Shown here in pieces: positions 53,798-62,786 of a stretch of DNA of 64,000 nt. A program made the translations under genes and the position numbers. Under the pieces are notes generated by a model that saw only the letters and a list, made by a program, of their open reading frames with translations, did no database searches and was not told where the DNA came from. The stretch lies in assembly GCA_965247705.1 (NCBI GenBank), contig CBDFHV010000080.1:1-64000 (forward strand). Direction: 5' to 3'. The DNA is from CBDFHV01 sp965247705 (GTDB lineage Bacteria > Pseudomonadota > Alphaproteobacteria > Rhodospirillales > CAMCUA01). Every line of letters begins with the position of its first letter. The first letter of the stretch is position 1.

Positions 53798-54511
53798 TCA
53801 ACCCCGGCAGGCGTCGACGAAGGCGGCGAAAATGCGCACGTCGCCTAAATTGATCTCGTACTCGGGATGCCACTGGACGCCGAGGCAGAAGGTCTGGCGA
53901 GGGCACTCGATGCCCTCGATCACCCCGTCGGGGGCGCGGGCGTTGACCACCACGTCGGCGGGCGCGTCCTTGGCCGCCTGGTGGTGGGCGCTGTTCACGG
54001 CAAGCGTCTCGGCGCCGACGATGCGGTGCAGCAGGGTACCGGGCACGATGGCCACGTCGTGGCCGGGTTCGGTGCGGGGGTTGGGTTGCTCGTGGGCCAG
54101 CGCGCCCTGCACTTCGTCGGGGATGTGCTGGATCAGCGCGCCGCCCAGGGCCACGTGCAGCAACTGCTGGCCGCCGCAGATGCCAAGGACCGGCATGTCC
54201 CGGGTGATGGCGCCACGGGTGATAGCCAACTCAAACTCGGTGCGGCCCTCCTTGAGGACGACGCTGTGGTGGCGGTCGGCGGCGCCGAACAGGGCCGGGT
54301 CCACGTCGAAGGCGCCGCCGGTGACCACCAGCCCGTCGATGCGGTCCAGATAGGCGTCCACGTGGGCCGTCTCGTGGGGCAGCAGCAGGGGCAGTCCGCC
54401 GGCCTTGCCGACCGCCTGGGCGTAGTTCTGGCGCAGGGCGTACCAGGGCAGCTTGGAATAGCCGCCCGCTTCCTCCGCGTCCACGGTGAGGCCGATCACG
54501 GGAAAGGTCAT
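53798..54511 (-). CDS. Class I glutamine amidotransferase-like hydrolase (peptidase C26; gamma-glutamyl-GABA hydrolase family)
   Basis: 237 residues. Nucleophile Cys112 in GICGGQQLLH and the His-x-Glu pair in VQWHPEYE near the end give the triad. GGAFDVDPALFG and the overall layout fit PuuD-type gamma-glutamyl hydrolases. Start at 54511; a longer opening in the frame is a shadow of tadA on the other strand. It might cleave gamma-glutamyl-putrescine derivatives; the PotABCD-like importer lies far away, so no link is claimed. Confidence 0.88.
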   Translation of the reverse strand: MTFPVIGLTVDAEEAGGYSKLPWYALRQNYAQAVGKAGGLPLLLPHETAHVDAYLDRIDGLVVTGGAFDVDPALFGAADRHHSVVLKEGRTEFELAITRGAITRDMPVLGICGGQQLLHVALGGALIQHIPDEVQGALAHEQPNPRTEPGHDVAIVPGTLLHRIVGAETLAVNSAHHQAAKDAPADVVVNARAPDGVIEGIECPRQTFCLGVQWHPEYEINLGDVRIFAAFVDACRG

Positions 54512-54595
54512 GGGAGCGACTGTAGGGAGCCTGAGTCCGGCGCACAAGAAGGCCGCGCCTTGACCCGGGCGCCGACCCCGGCCACCGTGATCCTC

Positions 54596-55048
54596 ATGAA
54601 GGATGGCGCATCGGATCCCATGGCCACAGCCCTCGACCAGGCCCGCTTGGCGGCGGCACGGGGCGAGGTGCCGGTGGGGGCGGTGGTGGTGGCCGGCGGC
54701 ACGGTGCTGGCCGCCGAAGGCAACCGGGTCGAGGAACGGGCCGACCCCACGGCCCATGCGGAACTGCTGGCGATCCGCGCCGCCTGCCAAGCGGCGGGGG
54801 TTCCACGCCTGCCCGAGGCCGATCTCCATGTCACCCTGGAACCCTGCCCCATGTGCGCCCAGGCCATTGCCCTGGCCCGCATTCGCCGCCTTTATTTCGG
54901 CGCCTACGACCCCAAGGGCGGCGGCGTCGACCACGGCCCCCGCATCTTCACCCAGCCCACCTGCCACCACCGGCCGGAGGTCTACGGCGGTATCGGCGAG
55001 GAAGCGGCGGCGGTGCTGTTGCGGGCGTTTTTCGCCGATCGGCGGTAG
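54596..55048 (+). CDS. tadA: tRNA-specific adenosine deaminase
   Basis: 150 residues. Zinc site His54 with catalytic Glu56 (HAE) and PCPMC (Cys84, Cys87). Deaminates A34 in tRNA-Arg(ACG) to inosine. The start may instead be the second ATG at 54620, which fits the family length equally well. Divergent from the amidotransferase gene. Confidence 0.93.
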   Translation: MKDGASDPMATALDQARLAAARGEVPVGAVVVAGGTVLAAEGNRVEERADPTAHAELLAIRAACQAAGVPRLPEADLHVTLEPCPMCAQAIALARIRRLYFGAYDPKGGGVDHGPRIFTQPTCHHRPEVYGGIGEEAAAVLLRAFFADRR

Positions 55049-55449
55049 GACCGATCGCCTTCGGGCTCTGCAAAGTCTGCGACGCTCCCCCAAAGTGTAA
55101 TACCCGTGCTTGTCACGGGTATCCATGGGAAAGGGCGGACTCCCGACGGCACAGACCTGGATTACCAGAATTGGTCCACGGCTGTCCGGCTTGGGGAAAC
55201 GGTGGTTCGCTGGAACGGCCGATATCGAGGGACTTCAGAGGATGTCTCTTGGCCGGGACATGTTTGGCGGCAACGGCCCTTCCACCTGTCATGCGCGGGC
55301 TTGTTCCGCGTATGCATTCATCCGTATCCGCCGGAATCCGCAATGTTCCATGGATTGCCGGAACAAGTCCGGCAATGACAGAACATGGGTGTGCCAAGGG
55401 GTTCGGGCTCGGTCGCCAAGGGGCGGCCGAACCTGCTTTGCCCGACGGT
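55049..55449. repeat. Gene-free region with REP-like palindromic repeats
   Basis: Three palindromic units: ACCCGTGCTTGTCACGGGT near 55102-55120, GCGCGGGCTTGTTCCGCG at 55293-55310 and TTGCCGGAACAAGTCCGGCAA at 55355-55375 (arms TTGCCGG / CCGGCAA). These share the (G/C)-rich arms around CTTGT or AACAAG and adjoin CCATGG. This is the form of REP/BIME elements of alphaproteobacteria. No coding frame is convincing. Confidence 0.6.
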
Positions 55450-55767
55450 CTAGGAGTGCCCGCTGATCTTCGAGTGCATGGGCTTGGTCTCCTCGAAGCG
55501 GCGCTTCTGGTCGTCGCTGGCCGGTTCCTGGTGCTTCTGCTTCCATTCGGCGTAGGGCATGCCGTAGACGACTTCGCGGGCTTGGGCGTCGGAAACCTCG
55601 ACGCCCCGCGCCTGGGCGGCGGCGACGTACCACTTGGCCAGGCAGTTGCGGCAGAAGCCGGCCAGAGTCATCAGGTCGATGTTCTGGGCGTCGGTGCGCC
55701 ACTGCAGGTGTTCGACCAGGCCGCGGAACGCGGCGGCTTCGAGTTCGGTGCGGGTCTTGTCGTCCAT
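55450..55767 (-). CDS. DUF1244-family protein
   Basis: 105 residues, soluble. Contains FRGLVEHLQWRTDAQNIDLM, AGFCRNCLAKWY (Cys pair, about 42-53) and YGMPYAEWKQKHQ, the typical DUF1244 order. Found in most alphaproteobacteria; function unknown. Followed on the opposite side by the REP-like region. Start at 55767. Confidence 0.9.
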   Translation of the reverse strand: MDDKTRTELEAAAFRGLVEHLQWRTDAQNIDLMTLAGFCRNCLAKWYVAAAQARGVEVSDAQAREVVYGMPYAEWKQKHQEPASDDQKRRFEETKPMHSKISGHS

Positions 55768-55838
55768 GGTGTCTCCCGTCAGTCTCGGGTGATGGCTGTT
55801 GAGCATATGGGCGGGAAACGGGTCGGCGATAACCCCGC

Positions 55839-57110
55839 TCAGCGGGTGACCGCGCGCCAACCGATGTCGCGGCGGCAGAATCCGCCCGGCCACTGAATGC
55901 GGTCGACGGCCTCGTAGGCGGTCTTCTGCGCTTCGGCGATGGTGGGTCCGAGCGCCGTGACCCCCAGAACCCGGCCGCCCATGGCGACGATTTTGCCGTC
56001 CTGGGCCTTGGTGCCGGCGTGAAAGACGGTGGCGCCGTCCACCGCCTCGGCGTCGTCGAGACCCTTGATTTCCGTACCCACGGCGTAGGCGCCGGGATAA
56101 CCCCGGGCGGCCAGGACCACGGTCAGCGCCGCCTCGGGACGCCAGCGCAAGGCGATGTCCTTCAGGCGGCCTTCGGCGCAGGCCAGCAGCGCCTCCAGCA
56201 GGTCCGATTCCAGGCGCATGACAAGGGGCTGGCATTCCGGGTCGCCGAAGCGGACGTTGAACTCCAGCAGCTTGGGCCCGTCCGCGGTGATCATCAGACC
56301 GGCATAGAGCACTCCCTTGTAGGGCCGGCCCCGCTCGGCCATGGCGCCGATCACCGGGCGGACGATGCGTTCCATCACCGTCTCGGCCATGGCGGCGTCG
56401 ACCGCCGGAGCGGGACTGTAGGCGCCCATGCCGCCGGTGTTGGGGCCCCGATCCCCGTCGAAGGCCGCCTTGTGGTCCTGGGCCGAGGCCAATAGCACCG
56501 CGTCGGTACCGTCCACCAGGGCGAACAGGCTGGCTTCCTCGCCCTCCAGGAATTCCTCGATGACCACCGAATCGCCGGCGGCGCCGAAGTCCCGGCGCAC
56601 CATGACCGATTCGATGGCGTCCCGCGCCTCGTCGCCGGTGCGGCACAGGATCACGCCCTTGCCGGCGGCCAGCCCATCGGCCTTGACCACCAGGGGGGCC
56701 CCGCGGCCGCGGGCGAAGACCCTGGCCGCCTGGGGATCGCTGAAGCGGCCGAAGTCCGCCGTCGGCACCCCGGCCCGGGCGCAAATGCCCTTCATGAAGC
56801 CCTTCGAGCCCTCCAGCTCGGCGGCCCGCGCCGAGGGGCCGAAGGCGGCAATGCCGGCGGCCTGCAGCCGGTCCACCAGGCCGGCCACCAGGGGCATCTC
56901 GGGACCCACCACGACCAGGCCCACCCCCTCGTTCGTGGCCAGTTGGACGAGGTCGTCAAGATCCTCCGCGCCGATCGGGCGGTAGTCGGCGATCCGGGCG
57001 ATCCCCGCGTTGCCGGGGGCGCATATGAGTCCGTCGCACAGGGGCGACTTCGCGATGCCCCAACACAGCGCGTGCTCCCGCCCGCCGCCCCCGACCACCA
57101 GAACTTTCAT
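55839..57110 (-). CDS. purD: Phosphoribosylamine-glycine ligase
   Basis: 423 residues, ATP-grasp enzyme. MKVLVVGGGGREHAL start, GSKGFMK (about 108), VKADGLAAGKGV (about 142-153), GPNTGGMGAYSP (about 226) and the metal-binding FNVRFGDPE (about 285). Adds glycine to phosphoribosylamine in purine synthesis. The window opens further upstream but 57110 has the canonical start. Confidence 0.97.
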   Translation of the reverse strand: MKVLVVGGGGREHALCWGIAKSPLCDGLICAPGNAGIARIADYRPIGAEDLDDLVQLATNEGVGLVVVGPEMPLVAGLVDRLQAAGIAAFGPSARAAELEGSKGFMKGICARAGVPTADFGRFSDPQAARVFARGRGAPLVVKADGLAAGKGVILCRTGDEARDAIESVMVRRDFGAAGDSVVIEEFLEGEEASLFALVDGTDAVLLASAQDHKAAFDGDRGPNTGGMGAYSPAPAVDAAMAETVMERIVRPVIGAMAERGRPYKGVLYAGLMITADGPKLLEFNVRFGDPECQPLVMRLESDLLEALLACAEGRLKDIALRWRPEAALTVVLAARGYPGAYAVGTEIKGLDDAEAVDGATVFHAGTKAQDGKIVAMGGRVLGVTALGPTIAEAQKTAYEAVDRIQWPGGFCRRDIGWRAVTR

Positions 57111-57165
57111 CGGACCCCGTCCTTGTTCATGCAGCGGACCTTGTAGCATAAAGGGCAGTGGAATC

Positions 57166-58605
57166 ATGACCACCAGCGACCTTCCCCTCACCGAGGCGAC
57201 AGGCGACAACCTGCCGGTCTATTCGGTTGGCGAGATCTCCCAGGCGCTCAAGCGCACGGTGGAGGACACCTTCGCCTGGGTGCGGGTGCGGGGCGAGATC
57301 TCCGGCTTCAAGCGCGCCGCCTCCGGCCACCTCTACATGACCCTCAAGGATTCGGAGGCGGTGCTCGACGGGGTGTGCTGGCGGGGTACCGCTGGGCGCC
57401 TGGCGGTCCGCCCCGAAGACGGCATGGAGATGATCGTCAGCGGCCGCCTGACCACTTACCCGGGGCGGTCCAAATACCAGATCGTCATCGAGTCCATGGA
57501 GCTGGCCGGCGAGGGCGCGCTGCTCAAGATGCTGGAGGAACGGCGCAAGCGCCTGGCCGCCGAGGGCCTGTTCGACGCCGAACGCAAGCAGCCCTTGCCC
57601 TACCTGCCCGCGGTGGTGGGCGTCATCACCTCCCCCACGGGGGCGGTGATCCGCGATATCCTGCACCGCCTGGGCGAGCGCTTCCCCTGTCACGTCCTGA
57701 TGTGGCCGGTTCGGGTCCAGGGCGAGGGCGCGGCCGAGCAGGTGGCCGCCGCCATCGAAGGCTTCAACCGGCTCGAGCCCGGCGGACCGGTGCCGCGACC
57801 GGACGTGCTCATCGTTGCCCGGGGCGGCGGCAGCCTCGAGGACCTGCTGGCCTTCAGCGAAGAGATCGTGGTGTGGGCCGCCGCCTCCAGCGCCATTCCC
57901 CTGGTCTCGGCCGTCGGCCACGAGACCGACACCACCCTGATCGACCATGCCGCCGACCTGCGGGCGCCGACTCCCACCGCCGCCGCGGAATTGGTGGCGC
58001 CCGTGCGCGCCGAGCTGCTGGCCCAAGTGGCCGACGACGGCGCCCGTCTGGCCGGCGCCGCCCAGCGCCTGCTGGAGGACCAGCGGGTCCGCCTCGCCGG
58101 CCTGGTCCGGGGATTGCCCAACCTGGCCCGCCTGGTGGAGGAGCGGGGCCAACGCCTGGACGACTGGTCGGAGCGGCTGACCAACAGCCTGGCCATCGGC
58201 TTGGAGCGCCGGCGCGCCCATCTGTCTGAACTGGCCGGCCGCTTGCCGCCGCCCCACAAGGACATTACCGAGGCCCGGGGCCGCCTTGCAGCCGAGGCCC
58301 GGGCCCTGGCCTCGGCCGTGGCGAGCCGCTTCAAGGACGCTCACCACCGCATCGAACGGGCCGCCGCCCTGCTGGAGAGCTATTCCTACCACCGGGTGCT
58401 GGACCGGGGATTCGCCCTTATCGCCGATCGCCAAGACAATCCCGTAACCTCGGTGGCGGCGGCGACCCACGGGGCTGAACTCCGCATCACCTTCGGGGAC
58501 GGCAACGCGGAGGTAACCGTGGACCGGACCGGCGCCACGCCGCCTCGTCGGGCTCGCAAGCGCAAGAGCCGGTCCGAGGATGGGGATCAGGGGCAACTGT
58601 TGTGA
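57166..58605 (+). CDS. xseA: Exodeoxyribonuclease VII large subunit
   Basis: 479 residues. N-terminal OB-fold (PVYSVGEISQALKRTVEDTF ... VRGEISGFKRAASGHLYMTLKD), then the ExoVII catalytic region: VGVITSPTGAVIRD (about 147-160), ARGGGSLEDLLAF (about 222) and SAVGHETDTTLIDHAADLRAPTPTAAAE (about 246), followed by a coiled coil. Degrades single-stranded DNA with XseB. Divergent from purD; its stop abuts the next gene (TGATG). Confidence 0.97.
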   Translation: MTTSDLPLTEATGDNLPVYSVGEISQALKRTVEDTFAWVRVRGEISGFKRAASGHLYMTLKDSEAVLDGVCWRGTAGRLAVRPEDGMEMIVSGRLTTYPGRSKYQIVIESMELAGEGALLKMLEERRKRLAAEGLFDAERKQPLPYLPAVVGVITSPTGAVIRDILHRLGERFPCHVLMWPVRVQGEGAAEQVAAAIEGFNRLEPGGPVPRPDVLIVARGGGSLEDLLAFSEEIVVWAAASSAIPLVSAVGHETDTTLIDHAADLRAPTPTAAAELVAPVRAELLAQVADDGARLAGAAQRLLEDQRVRLAGLVRGLPNLARLVEERGQRLDDWSERLTNSLAIGLERRRAHLSELAGRLPPPHKDITEARGRLAAEARALASAVASRFKDAHHRIERAAALLESYSYHRVLDRGFALIADRQDNPVTSVAAATHGAELRITFGDGNAEVTVDRTGATPPRRARKRKSRSEDGDQGQLL

Positions 58606-59429
58606 TGGTAAGGGGCGGCGCCGCAATCGGTGGTCTCGTCGCCCTTTTAGTGGCTCACGGGGCGGCGTCGCTCGAACTTTCCGGCGCGCCCATCCAGGGC
58701 GGGCTGGTGATCGGCAAGGCCGAGCCGGGCGCCCGGGTGCTGCTGGACGGCACGTCCATACGGGTCGCGGCCGACGGCACCTTCCTGCTCGGCTTCGGCC
58801 GCGATGCGTCGCCCGAGGCCGCCCTGGTCGTGGAACGGGACGGGACTCGGGAGGCGCGATTGCTCGCCGTTGCCCAGCGCACATACGACATTCAGCGCAT
58901 CGATGGTCTGCCGCCGCGACAGGTAACACCGGACCCGGAGACCCTGCGCCGTATCCGGGAGGAATCCGGGCTGATCCGGACGGTACGGGGGCGGGACATG
59001 GCCCGTCCCCTGTTCCGGTCGGGCTTCGCCTGGCCCGTCCACGGTGTCGTCAGTGGCGTTTTCGGCTCCCAGCGTATCCTCAACGGGGAGCCGCGAAGCC
59101 CCCACAACGGGCTCGACATCGCCGCTCCGGAGGGCACGCCCGTGCGCGCCGCCGCCGATGGAATTGTCGCCTTGCTGCACCAGGACATGTTCTTCACCGG
59201 CAAGACGGTGATGCTCGACCACGGCCATGGGCTGACCAGCGTCTACGTGCACATGAGCGCCATCGACGTGGCGAAGGGCGCCGCCGTGGGCCGGGGAGAG
59301 ACCATCGGCCGGGTGGGCGCCACGGGCCGGGCCACGGGGCCGCACCTCCATTGGGGCGTCACCCTATTTGGCACCCACTTGGACCCGGCGCTGCTGGTCC
59401 CGCCCCGGCCGCCGGTGTCGCAAAAGTGA
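58605..59429 (+). CDS. M23-family (LytM) peptidase
   Basis: 274 residues with an N-terminal signal or anchor (about 5-22), a beta-rich linker domain, and a LytM domain at about 143-270: His167/Asp171 (HNGLD), His216 (YVHM) and His247/His249 (HLHW). Metal ligands are complete. Periplasmic peptidoglycan endopeptidase. It is coupled to xseA by one shared base. A GTG one codon earlier is an alternative start. Confidence 0.92.
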   Translation: MVRGGAAIGGLVALLVAHGAASLELSGAPIQGGLVIGKAEPGARVLLDGTSIRVAADGTFLLGFGRDASPEAALVVERDGTREARLLAVAQRTYDIQRIDGLPPRQVTPDPETLRRIREESGLIRTVRGRDMARPLFRSGFAWPVHGVVSGVFGSQRILNGEPRSPHNGLDIAAPEGTPVRAAADGIVALLHQDMFFTGKTVMLDHGHGLTSVYVHMSAIDVAKGAAVGRGETIGRVGATGRATGPHLHWGVTLFGTHLDPALLVPPRPPVSQK

Positions 59430-59450
59430 TCCCGTCCGCACGCGCCCCGG

Positions 59451-59479
59451 TTGCCGGCGAGGCTCCCATCGGCTATGAT
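59451..59479 (+). promoter_or_regulatory. Sigma-70-type promoter cut by IS1595
   Basis: -35 TTGCCG (59451-59456), 17-bp spacer, -10 TATGAT (59474-59479). Without the IS, this promoter would lie about 55 bp before the small secreted-protein gene. The target duplication ATGATTAG covers most of the -10, so the promoter is now over 1 kb from its gene. Confidence 0.6.
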
Positions 59480-59482
59480 TAG

Positions 59483-60559
59483 CGTCCCTATCCGGTTAAA
59501 GCAGGTAGCGCACCCTGCGGTTGAAGACTGTCGACCAGCTCCTTGTAGGTGATGGTGGGTTGGTCCATGGCGCGGCGGAGGACGAAGTCGGCCAGATCGG
59601 TGATGCGTGTGCGGCGGTTGAAGCGGTAGCTCCATTCCCGGGCATAGCGCGGCAGGTGCTTGGCGCCGACACCGCGATAGGTGCCGTTGAGCCAGGTCTT
59701 CACGTTGGAAAACAGGACATGGACGACCGGCATCAAGCGCTCGGCATTCTTGCCTTCGCCTTGCACGACGGGGTGGTGGCGATAGGTGTCGCGGAGTCCG
59801 GCGTACCCCTTGAAGGCGTCGCTGGCGAGGCGGCTTCCGGGCCTGACCGAGGCGCGCACGAAGCCGCCCAGCTCGCGGGCGGTGGCCGCCGGGAGGATGG
59901 CGAGCCGCGCCCGGCCGGCGACGAAGCCGCTTCCCTTGATGCCCTTGCCCGGCCCGACCGGCCGCTTCTCGACGGCCATCACCAACAGGCTCTTGTTCGG
60001 GTTGGAAAGGCCCCGGCCCCGGCTCTCCGGCTTGCCGCGCCCGCCATAATAACTCTCGTCGACCTCGACCAAGCCCTCGAGCGGAAATTCCGAGCGCTCC
60101 GTCAGGGCATGACGCAGCTTATGAGCCATCAGCCACGCTGTCTCGTAGCGCAGATCCAACTCGCGGGACAGCAAAAGGGCCGAGACCCCACGCTTGTCGC
60201 GCGCCATCCACCACGCCGCCAGGAACCATTTGCGGAGCGGCGTGCGGGTGCGGTGGAAGATCGTCCCCGCCGTCACCGATTCCTGATGACCGCAACGGGC
60301 GCATTCGAAGATCCTGGGCCGCGCCGTCATTCGGTAGCTCCGCCGTTCGCCGCAGCGGGCACAGACATAGCCCTGCGGCCAGCGCAGCCGGGCCAGCGCC
60401 TCGATGCAGGCCGCTTCCGATCCGTGCCGTTCTTGAAACGCCAACATCCTGCCCATCGCACCGCCCTCCAAAAGCCCGAGACAATGCGATCAGCCTACAT
60501 CCTCTACGTGAACATAACAAGAACATTTAGGCCGATCCTGTTTTAACCGGATAGGGACG
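59483..60559 (-). mobile_element. IS1595-family element
   Basis: Ends GTCCCTATCCGGTTAAA at 59484 and its inverse at the right (ending 60558), with one differing base further in. The 8-bp target repeat ATGATTAG is present at 59475-59482 and 60560-60567, the expected size for IS1595. The transposase stop codon TAG (59488) lies inside the left inverted repeat. The element is intact and looks recent. Confidence 0.95.
59488..60471 (-). CDS. IS1595-family transposase
   Basis: 327 residues. N-terminal zinc ribbon (CARCGERRSYR ... CARCGHQ, four Cys, about 37-61), HTH-like part, then a DDE/N-type core with EVDESYYGGR (about 135-144), ASDAFKGY (about 216) and HVLFSNVKTWLNGTYRGV (about 254-271), in which Asn/His take the third acidic place as in this family. 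Complete. Confidence 0.93.
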   Translation of the reverse strand: MEGGAMGRMLAFQERHGSEAACIEALARLRWPQGYVCARCGERRSYRMTARPRIFECARCGHQESVTAGTIFHRTRTPLRKWFLAAWWMARDKRGVSALLLSRELDLRYETAWLMAHKLRHALTERSEFPLEGLVEVDESYYGGRGKPESRGRGLSNPNKSLLVMAVEKRPVGPGKGIKGSGFVAGRARLAILPAATARELGGFVRASVRPGSRLASDAFKGYAGLRDTYRHHPVVQGEGKNAERLMPVVHVLFSNVKTWLNGTYRGVGAKHLPRYAREWSYRFNRRTRITDLADFVLRRAMDQPTITYKELVDSLQPQGALPALTG

Positions 60560-60605
60560 ATGATTAGAGTGCTAGCTAGCGTTTTCCTAGTCGGAGAATC
60601 GATCC

Positions 60606-60791
60606 ATGCGCAAGATCGTCAGTACCGTTGTCGCCAGCGCCGCGATGCTGGCCTTCGCCACCGGCATCGCCGCCGCGGGTGAGGGTGGCTGCGGGTTCGG
60701 CAACCATGTGGTCTCCACGCCGATCGTCGACCAGAGCGTCGCCGACAGCTCTACGGTGACCACCACCGTGAAGACCGAGAAGGGCTCCTGA
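60606..60791 (+). CDS. Small secreted protein of unknown function
   Basis: 61 residues. Signal peptide MRKIVSTVVASAAMLAFATGIAAA with cleavage near residue 24, leaving about 37 residues (GEGGCGFGNHVVSTP...). One Cys, then Ser/Thr-rich tail. GGAGA lies 10 bases before the ATG. Its promoter was displaced by the IS1595 insertion. A strong terminator follows at 60832. Related small exported proteins beginning MRKIV and containing a GGCG motif occur in alphaproteobacteria; role unknown. Confidence 0.75.
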   Translation: MRKIVSTVVASAAMLAFATGIAAAGEGGCGFGNHVVSTPIVDQSVADSSTVTTTVKTEKGS

Positions 60792-60831
60792 GCCACACGG
60801 TTTCGCCGCTTCGGCGGCGACTTCGAGATTG

Positions 60832-60863
60832 CGGCGGCCGGCACTCCGGCCGCCGTTTTCGTT
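60832..60863 (+). terminator. Rho-independent terminator
   Basis: CGGCGGCCGG and CCGGCCGCCG form a perfect 10-bp stem with loop CACT, followed by TTTTCGTT. Placed between the small secreted-protein gene and the convergent lpxL-type gene. Confidence 0.85.
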
Positions 60864-61794
60864 ATGAACCATCACTATCGTCCGAATTCTCCGCTGGCCA
60901 GCGGTTGTGAATCCACAGCCATTGCTCGGGGCGTTGGCGAATCCAGGCTTCCAGCTCGGCATTGATACGGATCATGATGGCGGCCACGTCGCGGTGGCGA
61001 TCGCCGCTCGGCTCCACCCGCAGCGGCGGATACACGGTCATCCGAAAATGGGCGCCACCCAGCCGCTCCATGCGCGCCGGAAGCAGCGGACATCCGAATT
61101 TCAGCGCCAATTCCGCCGCCGCCGGCGCGGTCATGGCATCGCGCCCGAAGAAGGGAACGGGAATCCCGTCGTTCATTTTCTGGTCCACCAGCATGCCGAG
61201 GCTGCGCCCATCGCCCAGCGCTTTGATCAATAGGCGGGCGCCGGCGGGACCCTTGGGAATCTGCCCGCCGCGCAAGGCCTTGCGCCCGCGCCGGTATAGC
61301 CAGTCCACCAGCCGGTTGTTGGCCGCCCGGTAGACCACGTCGAGGGGAACCCGCCGATAGAGGGTCCCCAGGGGCAGGATCTCCCAATTGCCCAGATGTC
61401 CGGAGAAGAAGATGGCGGATTTGCCGGACTCCCGCGCCGCGTCGACGTGCTCTGCGCCGATCAGGTCCACCCGTTTGTCCGGCCCGTCGAACCGGAAGGC
61501 ATCGATGTGGGGGTGTTCCGCCATCACCCGGATCAAATTGTCCCACATGCCGCGCACCACCGCGTTTCGTTCCGCCGGTGTCAGATCGGGCAGGGCGCGG
61601 GACAGGTTCCGATCGGCCCGTCGCGAGACGTCCAGACGTGGCCCCAAGGTTCGCCCCAACCATCCCCCGAGCCCCGAAGCCCAGGGCAGTGGCAGGATCG
61701 CGAACATCCCATAGGCGGCAAAGGCGAGCAGGCCTTCCACCGGGCGGAGGAGCCAGTGGCGCAGAGCGGCGGACGGGCGAACATTGCGGATCAC
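60862..61794 (-). CDS. Lipid A biosynthesis lauroyl acyltransferase (LpxL/HtrB family)
   Basis: 310 residues from GTG 61794, overlapping the lpxK stop (GTGA). One N-terminal membrane segment (about 22-40) and the acyltransferase motif H-x4-E: His133/Glu138 in GHLGNWEIL. Adds a secondary acyl chain to Kdo-lipid A at the inner membrane. The chain specificity (LpxL versus LpxM) is not readable from sequence. Confidence 0.92.
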   Translation of the reverse strand: MIRNVRPSAALRHWLLRPVEGLLAFAAYGMFAILPLPWASGLGGWLGRTLGPRLDVSRRADRNLSRALPDLTPAERNAVVRGMWDNLIRVMAEHPHIDAFRFDGPDKRVDLIGAEHVDAARESGKSAIFFSGHLGNWEILPLGTLYRRVPLDVVYRAANNRLVDWLYRRGRKALRGGQIPKGPAGARLLIKALGDGRSLGMLVDQKMNDGIPVPFFGRDAMTAPAAAELALKFGCPLLPARMERLGGAHFRMTVYPPLRVEPSGDRHRDVAAIMIRINAELEAWIRQRPEQWLWIHNRWPAENSDDSDGS

Positions 61795-62786
61795 GAAGGG
61801 CTCCCGACGCGATCCAGCAGGTCTTCGAGCGCCGCCGCGTCCGCCCATTCCAGGTCGACCGAGAATACGTCGATGCCGGCCTGCATCTCCGGGCTCAGGC
61901 GCACGGCGTCCTTGGCCGTCGTCACCGCCAGGGCGTGCAAATTCTGCGCCCGGGCGCGAATGCGCTCGATCTCCCGTGCCGTGAAGGGGTGGTGATCGGG
62001 GAATACATGCCGGTCCCGCACCCGACACCCCAGAGCTTCCAGGCCGTGGAAGAATCGCTCGGGGCGGCCAATGCCCGCGAAGGCGACCACGTCGTGACCT
62101 GCCAGTGATCGGGACTCCTCGGTCGGTACGAAACGTGCCTCGAGGAGCGGCAGCGGTGCGACACGGGCCCGCAGGTGCGCCACTGGCTGTTCCGCCCCGG
62201 CGCCGACGGCCACCACCGCCTGAACTCTGGACAGAGCGTCGCCAATGGGTTCGCGCAAGGGCCCGGACGGGATCAGGCGTTCGTTGCCGAATCCGGTCGT
62301 ACCGTCCACCACCAGCAGGGACAGGTCCTTGGCCAAGCCGGGATTCTGCAGGCCATCGTCCATCAGGATGACGTTAGCGCCTTGGGCGATCGCAGCCCGT
62401 GCGCCGGCCGCCCGATCCCGGGAGACCCAAGTGGGCGCCACGACAGCCAACAGCAGGGCTTCGTCGCCCACGTCGCGAAACGAATGGCGCGCCCGGTCCA
62501 CCCGCAGCGGTCCGCCTTCTCGACCCCCGTGGCCGCGGGTGAGGATATGGGGCACCCGGCCGCGGTCCGACAGGCGCCGGGCGAGACTCAGGACGACAGG
62601 GGTCTTGCCCGCCCCGCCCGCCACCACGTTGCCGGCGCAGATGACCGGTATCGCCGCCTTCTCGGTACGACCGAACGCCATGCGCAGGCGGGTGCCGGCG
62701 CCGTAGAACCAGCCCAAGGGCGTCAGGGCCCAAGCCGCCATGCCCGGGCGGTCCGGCGACGTGTACCAGAATTCAGGTGTCCGCAT
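61791..62786 (-). CDS. lpxK: Tetraacyldisaccharide 4'-kinase
   Basis: 331 residues. N-terminal membrane-associated helix, P-loop GGAGKT within CAGNVVAGGAGKTP (50-63), then RGHGGR and DDGLQNPGL (about 142-150). Phosphorylates lipid A disaccharide. It overlaps waaA by 14 bp upstream and the lpxL-type gene by 4 bp, so Kdo transfer, 4'-phosphorylation and acylation genes form one operon. Confidence 0.96.
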   Translation of the reverse strand: MRTPEFWYTSPDRPGMAAWALTPLGWFYGAGTRLRMAFGRTEKAAIPVICAGNVVAGGAGKTPVVLSLARRLSDRGRVPHILTRGHGGREGGPLRVDRARHSFRDVGDEALLLAVVAPTWVSRDRAAGARAAIAQGANVILMDDGLQNPGLAKDLSLLVVDGTTGFGNERLIPSGPLREPIGDALSRVQAVVAVGAGAEQPVAHLRARVAPLPLLEARFVPTEESRSLAGHDVVAFAGIGRPERFFHGLEALGCRVRDRHVFPDHHPFTAREIERIRARAQNLHALAVTTAKDAVRLSPEMQAGIDVFSVDLEWADAAALEDLLDRVGSPS

